NCBI GenBank assembly: GCA_028279155.1
Contig: JANQST010000407.1
Span: forward strand, 1-18,857
DNA: 18,857 bases
From: Cyclobacteriaceae bacterium
Lineage (GTDB): Bacteria > Bacteroidota > Bacteroidia > Cytophagales > Cyclobacteriaceae
Direction of reading: 5' to 3'
How positions within the stretch are numbered: position 1 is the first letter of the stretch; each line of letters opens with the position of its first letter. The notes below the pieces were generated by a model, which had not been told where the DNA came from, ran no database searches, and saw only the letters and a program-made list of their open reading frames with translations. Shown here piece by piece: positions 8,194 through 15,906 of this stretch. Both the position numbers and the translations under genes were made by a program.

Positions 8194-8220
8194 GTGCCCT
8201 TTTGATTAGCTAGATTAGCC
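8170..8220 (+). repeat. 51-bp terminator/promoter module, copy 1
   Basis: This stretch matches 10931-10981 without gaps at 46 of 51 positions; the mismatches are at 8174, 8178, 8200, 8204 and 8219. It holds the right arm and T run of the htpG terminator, followed by the shared ATTAGCTAGATTAG. TTTG (8191-8194) and TAGATTAG (8211-8218) are 16 bp apart and may form a degenerate -33/-7 promoter for the next gene. That reading is tentative. Confidence 0.85.
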
Positions 8221-8236
8221 CACAAAAGCGTTCACC

Positions 8237-10915
8237 ATGAAAAAATCATTTCTCCTCCTCTTGACTTTTTTTTCCTTAAGAGTATTCCCTCAACAAGTGG
8301 ATCCTTTGGTAGATTCGTTTGAGAAGTATAGAACACAAGCTATTGTACCTGGCCAGGAGCATTCTCTTGGATTGACACTGGATTTCAATGGAAATGATTC
8401 CGATGAAATTTTAGCATCAGGTTGTGAAATAGTCCATCTTCAGAACTCACTTCCTACGCTCTATGATATTAATGAGATTCAATTCGTAACCAATGATGTT
8501 GGGTATGCAGTTGGAAATGGTGGAGTTGTCTTAAGGACCGAAGACAGTGGAGATTCATGGGATTTTTTAAATACTGGAGGAGGCGAACAGAACTTTGGTT
8601 TGCATTTTGTAGATGAAATGAATGGGTTTATTAAGTCCCGGTTCAATATACTTAAAACGGATGATGGGGGTCAATCATGGTCGGTGGTTGGGCCGCAAAT
8701 ATTTGGGGAACATTTGCTTTTCCTCAATGAGTTAACAGGATTTGCCAATGAGGAAGGAGACCTCTATCGAACCTTAGATGGAGGCGAAAACTGGAATCTA
8801 GTGGAGAGTTTTGATTCACGAATAAGCAACATCCATGTTTACAACAATTCGGAAGTGTTGTTGCACACTATCACGGCAATTTACCATTCTGATGATAATG
8901 GTGAAAATTGGGAAACGTTGTTTCAAGATGAATCTGCGGAACTTAGGTATGCCGAGTTCTTTGATTTACAAAAATGGTTTGTTACAACAAACTATTTATC
9001 CGAAATAGAAGGGGTGGCATTAGTAAAGACTATGGATGCAGGCCAGACTTGGGATACACTTAAACTTGATATTTTCGAATCCACCACCCCGAGGATTCAT
9101 TTCATAGATGATACAAACGGGTTTGTGTATGGAGGTGATTCCCCAGAATTCAGCCCCGTTGCGAATGCTCCCTATGCAATTTTGAAAACAACAGATGGAG
9201 GAGATACATGGGTAGAAGTGAATGCAACAACTACTTTTAACAGATTTGATTATGATATGACCTTTGTAGACGATGGCATTGGATTTGTTGTCGGGAGATT
9301 TGGATCAATTCAAAAAACAGTTGATTACGGAGAAAATTGGTTTTCAGTCACTTCGAACGACACTCACTTTCTTTATGCTCTGGAGTACAATGAGGATTTG
9401 GGTCTTGTCGGAGGTGAGGGAGGTACAATTTACAGGACAACAAATTCAGGTAAAGATTGGAATAAGGTTGTCTCAAACACCAACTATTGGGTAAGAGATT
9501 TTTCTTGGGGTGAACAGAATGTCTATGCTGTGAGTTCACTTCTAACTTCTACTTCTATTGATAGTGATATCATAAAATCTACTGATGGGGGCCAAACCTG
9601 GGAAGTAGTTTTCAGTTCTGTCCAAGATCTACGAACCATTCATTTCTTTGATGACATGAACGGATTTGCTTCCGGGAGTTCGGGAACCTATTACTCGACA
9701 ACTGATGGAGGTGAGAATTGGGCCATTTCAACGTTAGCAACAAGTTCTAGAATTAAGCAAAGTTTTTTTATTGGTGCGAGCATAGGATACTTGGCCGCAG
9801 ATGGAATTCTATTGAAAACGACAGATGGTGGGGATACGTGGATGGTCACCAACGAGACTGATATTGGTTTGGCAAACTCCATGTTTTTTGTGGATGAAGA
9901 TTTAGGATTCATTGGAGGTGATCGCGGAGAAATTTATAGAACTCAAGATGGTGGGATTTCCTTTGATACCTTAAAAGTAGAGTCTAACCCAGACATATAT
10001 TCGATATTCTTTTTTGATTCTGATAATGGTTATATCGCAACCTCTTTCAATATTCAGTTTACAACAAATGGAGGCCAATCATGGAATAGAATTGGGGTTC
10101 CGACAAGCTCGGAGTTAAGAGGTATTCATTTCACGGATGAATTCAATGCTACAGTTATAGGAAGAGCAGGGGCAATATTCAATCTCCTAATAGGTCAGCC
10201 TCAGGAACAGTTCACAATTATTGGAGATGAAGAGTGGTGCCTGCTAGACGGAAGCCAAACTTTAACTCTATCGGATTCAAATGGTAAATCGTTTTATGAC
10301 TTTAGTTGGAGTCTTTCAGACGGTGGAACGATTACCGGTAGTGAAATAGGTTCGATTACTTGGAATCGAACTGGAACTTTTGATGTCACGGTTTATGCTT
10401 CAAATGCATGTGGAGATGGACCAACCTCTACTCTAACAATAACAGTCTTAGATGTTCCGGTTCCAGAAATAGAATTCGATGGATCTGATCAATTAAGTAC
10501 AAATTCTGCTGGCGATATACAGTGGTATTTGAATGGCAATCCTTTAGATGGTAAAAACTCAACTTCTTTACAGGTCATTGATGAAGGAATATACTCTGTT
10601 CAGGTGACGAATCTTTGTGGATCTGAATTCTCGGAAGACTTTGTTTTTCCTGTTCTTGGAAATTCAGATCTTCTTCCAGAAGTTATTGTTTATCCAAATC
10701 CAGCTTCTGATGAACTTCATATAGAAGTGCCATCTGATGAAAGCAACTTGTTTCAAGTAGATATTCTCGATACAACGGGAAAAAGATTCAATCTAAATTC
10801 GACTTTTTTGGGCGGAAAAGTAGTTCTTGATATATCGAGCTTGAATAAGGGTGTATACCTTTTGAACATTAAAAAAAGTTCAACAAAAACCACTAGAAGG
10901 ATCGTGATAAGATAG
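8237..10915 (+). CDS. Secreted Asp-box/YCF48-like beta-propeller protein with T9SS sorting domain
   Basis: An 892-residue exported protein. A signal peptide covers about 1-19 (hydrophobic LLLLTFF, ending near FPQQ). Thirteen Asp-box-like repeats (S/T-x-D/N-x-G-x-x-W/F), about 40-45 residues apart, run from residue 101 to 616; examples are TEDSGDSW, TTDGGDTW and STDGGQTW. They predict one or two beta-propellers of the YCF48/BNR type. A PKD/Ig-like domain follows at about 655-735, then a second Ig-like domain at about 737-805. The C-terminal T9SS type A sorting domain (about 810-892) has YPNPASDELHIE at 819 and ends in GVYLLNI...RRIVIR. T9SS substrates cross the outer membrane and are anchored or released at the cell surface. 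No catalytic residues are evident, so binding or adhesion is inferred. The gene is bracketed by the two copies of the 51-bp module. The start is ATG 8237. Confidence 0.85.
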   Translation: MKKSFLLLLTFFSLRVFPQQVDPLVDSFEKYRTQAIVPGQEHSLGLTLDFNGNDSDEILASGCEIVHLQNSLPTLYDINEIQFVTNDVGYAVGNGGVVLRTEDSGDSWDFLNTGGGEQNFGLHFVDEMNGFIKSRFNILKTDDGGQSWSVVGPQIFGEHLLFLNELTGFANEEGDLYRTLDGGENWNLVESFDSRISNIHVYNNSEVLLHTITAIYHSDDNGENWETLFQDESAELRYAEFFDLQKWFVTTNYLSEIEGVALVKTMDAGQTWDTLKLDIFESTTPRIHFIDDTNGFVYGGDSPEFSPVANAPYAILKTTDGGDTWVEVNATTTFNRFDYDMTFVDDGIGFVVGRFGSIQKTVDYGENWFSVTSNDTHFLYALEYNEDLGLVGGEGGTIYRTTNSGKDWNKVVSNTNYWVRDFSWGEQNVYAVSSLLTSTSIDSDIIKSTDGGQTWEVVFSSVQDLRTIHFFDDMNGFASGSSGTYYSTTDGGENWAISTLATSSRIKQSFFIGASIGYLAADGILLKTTDGGDTWMVTNETDIGLANSMFFVDEDLGFIGGDRGEIYRTQDGGISFDTLKVESNPDIYSIFFFDSDNGYIATSFNIQFTTNGGQSWNRIGVPTSSELRGIHFTDEFNATVIGRAGAIFNLLIGQPQEQFTIIGDEEWCLLDGSQTLTLSDSNGKSFYDFSWSLSDGGTITGSEIGSITWNRTGTFDVTVYASNACGDGPTSTLTITVLDVPVPEIEFDGSDQLSTNSAGDIQWYLNGNPLDGKNSTSLQVIDEGIYSVQVTNLCGSEFSEDFVFPVLGNSDLLPEVIVYPNPASDELHIEVPSDESNLFQVDILDTTGKRFNLNSTFLGGKVVLDISSLNKGVYLLNIKKSSTKTTRRIVIR

Positions 10916-10930
10916 TTTCACTTCATTTTT

Positions 10931-10954
10931 CCGCTTATCCAAGCGGGTTTTTTT
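10931..10954 (+). terminator. Rho-independent terminator of the T9SS protein gene
   Basis: The stem CCGCTT (10931-10936) / AAGCGG (10941-10946) closes the 4-base loop ATCC. It is followed by G and seven T to 10954. It lies 15 bp after the stop and within copy 2 of the 51-bp module. Confidence 0.8.
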
Positions 10955-10981
10955 GTGCCCCTTTCATTAGCTAGATTAGGC
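10931..10981 (+). repeat. 51-bp terminator/promoter module, copy 2
   Basis: Ungapped direct repeat of 8170-8220, 2761 bp downstream (46 of 51 identical). It again ends the upstream gene with a hairpin and carries the same ATTAGCTAGATTAG ahead of the next gene. A possible degenerate promoter is TTTG (10952-10955), 16 bp, then TAGATTAG (10972-10979), which would start the M14 peptidase transcript about 20 bases before its ATG. Similarity stops sharply at both ends, and the two downstream genes are unrelated. Confidence 0.85.
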
Positions 10982-11002
10982 GACCCAAAAAACAACAACT
11001 CC

Positions 11003-13558
11003 ATGAAAAAATTTGCAGCGTTTATCCTATTTGTCATTTCCTTGTCTGTATCAGCCCAGGTAGACATGTCATATTACTTACCAAGCGATGTTTCTTATGA
11101 TCCCAATATTCCAACACCAAAGGAAGTTTTGGGATATCATCCCGGTGAATGGCACGTGAGTCATGATCAGCTGATCTATTACATGCGGACATTGGCTGCA
11201 TCTTCGGATCGTGTCATTCTGGAGGAATTTGCAGGGACCTATGAAGGAAGACCGCTGATGCATTTGATATTTACTTCAGAAGCCAATCACGCCAAACTTG
11301 GTCAGATTCAGGCAGATCATTTAAAGCTAACAGATCCTTCCCAGTCCGGAAGTTTAAATACCGATGAGATGCCAATTGTTATGTGGCTAGGATATTCTGT
11401 GCATGGCAATGAGGCGAGTGGATCGAATGCTTCGCTACTTACGGTATATCATTTGGCTGCTGCTCAAGGAAGTGAGATTGATGAATTGCTTGAGAATTCT
11501 GTAATTATAATTGATCCCTCATTCAATCCGGACGGCTTAAATCGTTTTGCAAGTTGGGTCAATGTACACCGATCACATATGATCAATCCTGATCCAAATG
11601 ATCGTGAGTACCAGGAAGCATGGCCTGGTGGAAGAACAAACCATTATTGGTTTGACCTAAACCGTGATTGGTTACCATTGGCTCACCCTGAATCAAGAGG
11701 AAGAATTAAAAGATTTCATGAGTGGAAACCCAACATTTTGACTGATCATCATGAGATGGGCACTAACTCGACCTTCTTTTTTCAGCCAGGAATTCCTGCA
11801 AGGAAGTTTCCATGGACACCGGAAAAGAACGTGGAATTGACTCACAAAATGGCAAAGTTCCACTCCGAGTATTTAGACAAAATCGGATCGCTTTATTACA
11901 GCGAAGAAAGCTTTGATGATTTCTATATTGGAAAAGGATCTACCTATCCGGACGTAAATGGGTCAATTGGAATTTTGTTTGAGCAAGCGAGTTCAAGGGG
12001 ACACGCACAGGAAAATCAGTTTGGGATTCTGACGTTCCCAATGGCTGTAAGAAATCACTTTACTGCTTCATTGTCGAGCATGGCTTCTGGTATTGGGCAC
12101 AGAAAAGAGTTTCTCGATTATCAAAGAGACTTTTATCAAAGTGCTTCCAATCTTGCTACAAGGGATAGCGAGAAAGCTTTTGTTTTTGGATCAGATCGTG
12201 ATGCCACCAAGAATTACGAGTTACTTAAGATGCTGACACAACATAAAGTCGATGTATATGAGCTGAAAAATGGGATAACAAAGCAGGGGAAAAGATACAA
12301 TCCGGGGTCAGCTTATGTTGTTCCTTTAAATCAACCACAGTATCGACTGGCAAGGGCCATCTTTGAAACCCGAACTACATTTAACGACAGCCTTTTTTAC
12401 GATGTGTCCACGTGGACACTTCCATTGGCTTATAATATTAAATCCGCCAGCCTGGGACGTGATTATAACTCGGGACTTTTGGGTGACAAAGTTGTAACTC
12501 CACAGCAACCGGAAGGTGAGCTGGTGGGATCAAAAGGATCGTATGCATATGCAATAGAACCTTATGGCTATTACGCTTTCCGTGCCATCAACCGATTGCT
12601 TGAACAGGGAGTGGTTGTACAGATGCTTCATGAAACACACACTGACTCTAAGCGAACTTATCCAAGAGGAACCATGATAATTCCTGTAGGTGTTCAGGAG
12701 GACAAGAGGAGCTTAATTGAATCAACAATTGACACAATCATCAAAGAAGATGCTGTAGACGTTTTTGCAATTACAACAGGCCTTGCAGTAAATGGTGTCG
12801 ATATTGGGAGTCGAAGCAACACCAAGGTGGACGAGCCTAAAGTCGCTGTTCTGGTAGATAGAGGGTTGAGCAGTAATGAAGCTGGGGAGGTTTGGCATCT
12901 GATGGATCAACGCCTAAAAATGAAGGTTACGCTCCTCCCTATTTCTAGAGTAAATTCAATGGACCTGAGCAGGTACAATCGACTCGTGATCGGAAATGGA
13001 AATCTTTCAGCAATCCGTGACTCCGGGGTGGAAAACCTGAAAAAGTGGATTCGTGGCGGAGGAGTTGTTATTGCCTGGAAAAATGGAGGAAAATGGCTGA
13101 GCGACAAAGAGATCACCAAAGTAGCTTATAAGAAAAATGATAATAGTGATGATACGTACAAGCCATACGACAAGCTAAACGAATTCAGAGGTGCGCAAGT
13201 GACGGGTGGTACCATTTTTGAAGCTAGGGTTGATCTTACTCATCCATTGGCGTATGGACTAGAAAGTGATCGAATGCCACTTTTTAGAAATCATAATTTG
13301 GTAATGGAGAAATCCAAAAATGCATATGCCAATCCGTTGGTTTATACCTCAAGTCCGCTTTTATCCGGATATGTTTCTGAAGAAAACCTTGAGCGATTCA
13401 AAGATTCTCCGGCGGTGACTATATCTGCAGTGGGGAGAGGCAGGGTAATTACATTAACAGATAATCCTAACTTTAGAGCTTTCTGGTGGGGGACCAATAA
13501 AATCTTTATGAATGCGTTGTTTTTTGGTCAATCGATAAGTGGAGGAGCGGGAGAGTGA
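11003..13558 (+). CDS. Secreted M14-family zinc carboxypeptidase-like protein with amidotransferase-like C-terminal domain
   Basis: An 851-residue exported protein. The signal peptide is residues 1-18 (MKKFAAFILFVISLSVSA, cut before Q). The M14 peptidase domain covers about 40-380. The zinc motif HGNE supplies His134 and Glu137, TDHHEMG (247-253) the third ligand, and LFEQASSRG the likely catalytic Glu327. The family hydrolyses C-terminal amino acids or modified peptides using one Zn2+. From about 612 to 800 a Rossmann-like segment (VAVLVDRG...YNRLVIGNG...WIRGGGVVIAW) resembles class I glutamine amidotransferases. At the usual Cys nucleophile position it reads WKNGGKW (692-698), so it is probably non-catalytic. 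There is no T9SS sorting domain, so a periplasmic location is likely. I chose ATG 11003 because it starts the signal peptide; an upstream GTG at 10955 lies in the terminator repeat. Confidence 0.87.
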   Translation: MKKFAAFILFVISLSVSAQVDMSYYLPSDVSYDPNIPTPKEVLGYHPGEWHVSHDQLIYYMRTLAASSDRVILEEFAGTYEGRPLMHLIFTSEANHAKLGQIQADHLKLTDPSQSGSLNTDEMPIVMWLGYSVHGNEASGSNASLLTVYHLAAAQGSEIDELLENSVIIIDPSFNPDGLNRFASWVNVHRSHMINPDPNDREYQEAWPGGRTNHYWFDLNRDWLPLAHPESRGRIKRFHEWKPNILTDHHEMGTNSTFFFQPGIPARKFPWTPEKNVELTHKMAKFHSEYLDKIGSLYYSEESFDDFYIGKGSTYPDVNGSIGILFEQASSRGHAQENQFGILTFPMAVRNHFTASLSSMASGIGHRKEFLDYQRDFYQSASNLATRDSEKAFVFGSDRDATKNYELLKMLTQHKVDVYELKNGITKQGKRYNPGSAYVVPLNQPQYRLARAIFETRTTFNDSLFYDVSTWTLPLAYNIKSASLGRDYNSGLLGDKVVTPQQPEGELVGSKGSYAYAIEPYGYYAFRAINRLLEQGVVVQMLHETHTDSKRTYPRGTMIIPVGVQEDKRSLIESTIDTIIKEDAVDVFAITTGLAVNGVDIGSRSNTKVDEPKVAVLVDRGLSSNEAGEVWHLMDQRLKMKVTLLPISRVNSMDLSRYNRLVIGNGNLSAIRDSGVENLKKWIRGGGVVIAWKNGGKWLSDKEITKVAYKKNDNSDDTYKPYDKLNEFRGAQVTGGTIFEARVDLTHPLAYGLESDRMPLFRNHNLVMEKSKNAYANPLVYTSSPLLSGYVSEENLERFKDSPAVTISAVGRGRVITLTDNPNFRAFWWGTNKIFMNALFFGQSISGGAGE

Positions 13559-13560
13559 TT

Positions 13561-13589
13561 TGAATGATTGAATACATGAATGATTGAAT
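13561..13589 (+). repeat. 13-bp direct repeat before the MORN-like gene
   Basis: TGAATGATTGAAT occurs at 13561-13573 and again at 13577-13589, separated by ACA, and is followed by a partial TTGAATGA. The period is 16 bp. It fills almost all of the 36-bp gap between the peptidase stop and the ATG at 13595. No hairpin is formed. Confidence 0.85.
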
Positions 13590-13594
13590 TTTGA

Positions 13595-14446
13595 ATGAAA
13601 GACTTTAGAGTACTGGTTTATATGTTGATGGTTTTTCCTGCAATCATGAGTAATGCGCAGGAAGATCCAACCCAAACGGAAACTATTGAGGAAATATTCA
13701 AAGTTGATTATGATACACCCCTAACTTTGGATTTGGAGTCTACCCAAAAGACTGAGATTGAACCGGTCAAGCAGAAGAAAAAGAAAGTGAAAAAGAATGT
13801 CTTTTTTGGAATAAAAACCAGGAAGGGTTATACGAGGGATTTGATTAGAGGTGAGGTGGTTTTCGAAATCTTCCACATGTTAAAAGTCTATGAAGCACCA
13901 CCTGAGTATGCACGGGATTTTTACTGGTATGACTATAAGAAAAAGAAGATTGTCAATTCCCTTCGGGTTGATCAGTCCAATGCGGGTGTTTTGCATGGTC
14001 CTTACAAAAAAATGATTGGGGAGCAAGTGTTGGAAGAAGGATGGTATTACAAAGGGATGAAACACAAGCGTTGGGTTCGGCTGAATAAATATGATATTCT
14101 GCAAGACAAGACGCATTGGTGGAAAGGCTGGCCTCAAGAATCCCTGTTATCTTACTATGACTTTGAGAAAACAAAACTCAGAGAAGTAATCCCCATGCAT
14201 TATGGGGAAAGGAATGGTGAATATTTTGCCTTCCGAGAGAATGGGTCGCTTGCAGCAAGAGGTATCTACAAATTCAATCATCGAGTTGGTCTCTGGAAAG
14301 AATACTATGATGGAAGAAGAGTGAAGCGAGAAGTAAGGTATTCAGATGATCCCTTTAATTATGACTTTACCCCATATATTATTAAGGAATGGGATGAGGC
14401 TGGGAAGGTGATCTATGACAAAGCGAGATTTGAGCGAAGCAGGTAA
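13595..14446 (+). CDS. Secreted MORN/YwqK-like repeat protein
   Basis: A 283-residue protein with a probable signal peptide (1-21, ending NAQE), a polar region, and a very basic patch (about 58-68, with KQKKKKVKK). The C-terminal half carries MORN-variant repeats of the type annotated as YwqK family: GVLHGPYKKM (131-140) with GWYYKGMKHKRW, and GERNGEYFAFRENGSLAARGIY (from 204) with NHRVGLWKEYYDGRR. YwqK-like MORN proteins are common in Bacteroidota and mostly uncharacterised. The antitoxin label used for the family has little support here because no toxin gene is adjacent. The gene follows the M14 peptidase by 36 bp with no terminator, so co-transcription is likely. Its stop is only 2 bp from the stop of the convergent GNAT gene. 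Confidence 0.7.
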   Translation: MKDFRVLVYMLMVFPAIMSNAQEDPTQTETIEEIFKVDYDTPLTLDLESTQKTEIEPVKQKKKKVKKNVFFGIKTRKGYTRDLIRGEVVFEIFHMLKVYEAPPEYARDFYWYDYKKKKIVNSLRVDQSNAGVLHGPYKKMIGEQVLEEGWYYKGMKHKRWVRLNKYDILQDKTHWWKGWPQESLLSYYDFEKTKLREVIPMHYGERNGEYFAFRENGSLAARGIYKFNHRVGLWKEYYDGRRVKREVRYSDDPFNYDFTPYIIKEWDEAGKVIYDKARFERSR

Positions 14447-14448
14447 TA

Positions 14449-14907
14449 CTATTTCAATTCGAACTCCATTTTAATATTACACCGATCATACACTCCATCT
14501 TGATCAGTTGAATTCTTGAACCCCAATTTTTGATACAGTGAGATTGCTGGTCCAAGTTTACTATTCGTTTCGAGAAATAATTTCTTAGCTCCGAATTCTC
14601 TTGCTTTTTCTATGATACCTATTCCTAGTTTCAAGCCAATCTTTTGACCTCTTGCTTCATTTGCAACAGCCATTTTAGCTAGTTCGAAAAGGTCTTCATC
14701 GGTTTTGATTAAGGCACAAACCCCTACCGGTTTCCCATCCAATATGGCAACCAATATTTCTCCTCCCTTTCTAATAATCTGCCCATCAGGGTCTTCAAGA
14801 ATTATTTTATCAAACTCCTCAATGGTGAAAAATTCTTCGATCCAGGCATAGTTCAATGTCTTGAAGACATCAGCATATTTAGGACTGTATGTAACTATTT
14901 CAACCAT
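14449..14907 (-). CDS. GNAT family N-acetyltransferase
   Basis: A 152-residue acetyltransferase that would use acetyl-CoA to acetylate an amine; the substrate is unknown. The core is recognisable: ILVAILDGKPVGVCALI (strands 2-3), LAKMAVANEARGQKIGLKL with the pyrophosphate-binding loop RGQKIG (86-91), then KKLFLETNSKLGPAISLYQKLGFK (strand 5 to helix 4), typical of GNAT enzymes. I chose ATG 14907; the frame is open further upstream, but that stretch lies inside the acyltransferase gene and has no matching fold. The start overlaps the end of the upstream plsC-like gene by 13 bp, which suggests translational coupling as the last gene of the operon. Confidence 0.85.
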   Translation of the reverse strand: MVEIVTYSPKYADVFKTLNYAWIEEFFTIEEFDKIILEDPDGQIIRKGGEILVAILDGKPVGVCALIKTDEDLFELAKMAVANEARGQKIGLKLGIGIIEKAREFGAKKLFLETNSKLGPAISLYQKLGFKNSTDQDGVYDRCNIKMEFELK

Positions 14908-15902
14908 CTGTAACTGAATGGTAATGAGAAGATCATTAGCAAAACAACAATTGTGGCTGGAATAATTCCAAAAAACCAGAGAAGTATAAAAAAACAGAGC
15001 AGCCACCAAAGCGGGAACAGGATCAAACCGATAGCAAACTTCAATGAAGAATGGAAAACAACATCTTTAACACTACTTATTACTTTCCAAATAACCAGGA
15101 AGGGGAGAGGGTTGAGAATTTTAGCCATCCAGTTTCCGGACCTTGCTTCAGCAACAACAGAATCACTGGCTTTGATATTTCTAAGTTCCTCGAAAGTCAG
15201 ATCCTCATTTTCTTTTTGGAGGATTGTCTTTCTAAGTGCTTCATAATTATCAGTTTGCTCTGGAATAATCAGGGTAGATTTCATCCCACTTGTGATCTCA
15301 TCCCTTAGAGCGTTGAGTCCTAGTCCGCTGCTTTGTTGGTAGATGTCAACAAATTCTGAGATAGGAATTGGGGTTCCAAAAACAACGATTACTTTGGAAT
15401 TTGAAGCCTGATGATCAAAGTAATTCAGTCCAATTGGGACGACCTTCAGCTCACTTTCTATGACCTGTTGAGATTGAATGGCAAGCCGAGCAGCTCCTTT
15501 TGTGAGAGGACGCAGGTAATGATGTTCACCGTGATTCCCTTCAGCAAACATTAAAATGGATTTGTTCTTTGAAAATAATTCTTTGCACGTTTCAAAGATT
15601 ACCTCATTTTCACTGAGTCTGGAATAGCCATCACGAATCCTGTAGACAGGCATCATATTCAATAGCTTCATAATTGGCTTACTCCACCAGGTAAAAACAT
15701 CTGAGCGGGTGAGAAAGTGGAGCGGTACTGGACTGAATGCACCTACAAGAAAGGCATCGAGAAATGCATTTTGATGATTTGGAGTGATTAACAATGGAGA
15801 ATCAGTTGGTACTTTTTCGATTCCTACGATTTCGATTTTCTTAAAGTAACATTTAAGGGCTAGGCGGAAGAATACCTTTAGAAAAGAATAAAAGGATGGC
15901 AT
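14895..15902 (-). CDS. PlsC-type 1-acyl-sn-glycerol-3-phosphate acyltransferase
   Basis: A 335-residue membrane-associated acyltransferase, likely adding an acyl chain to lysophosphatidic acid or a related glycerolipid. The acyltransferase domain covers about 30-230. The catalytic box is NHQNAFLD with His43 and Asp49, five residues apart where the textbook box has four (HX4D). Block III is AEGNHGEHH (120-128) and block IV is RPLTKGAARLA (131-141). The C-terminal quarter (about 255-335) adds two or three strongly hydrophobic helices, beyond the minimal PlsC length of about 240. The start is ATG 15902, 4 bp after the stop of the CNNM-like gene; an in-frame start at 15932 would overlap that gene. 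The exact acyl acceptor cannot be read from sequence. Confidence 0.85.
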   Translation of the reverse strand: MPSFYSFLKVFFRLALKCYFKKIEIVGIEKVPTDSPLLITPNHQNAFLDAFLVGAFSPVPLHFLTRSDVFTWWSKPIMKLLNMMPVYRIRDGYSRLSENEVIFETCKELFSKNKSILMFAEGNHGEHHYLRPLTKGAARLAIQSQQVIESELKVVPIGLNYFDHQASNSKVIVVFGTPIPISEFVDIYQQSSGLGLNALRDEITSGMKSTLIIPEQTDNYEALRKTILQKENEDLTFEELRNIKASDSVVAEARSGNWMAKILNPLPFLVIWKVISSVKDVVFHSSLKFAIGLILFPLWWLLCFFILLWFFGIIPATIVVLLMIFSLPFSYRWLK

Positions 15903-15906
15903 AAAC

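Noticed and set aside
10955..11002. GTG start at 10955 extending the M14 peptidase by 16 residues
   Set aside because: The GTG lies in the terminator repeat. The ATG at 11003 starts a clean signal peptide and the extension would bury it.
13595..14446. Toxin-antitoxin system based on the YwqK label
   Set aside because: The protein appears exported and no toxin-like gene is next to it; the label reflects the MORN repeat family only.
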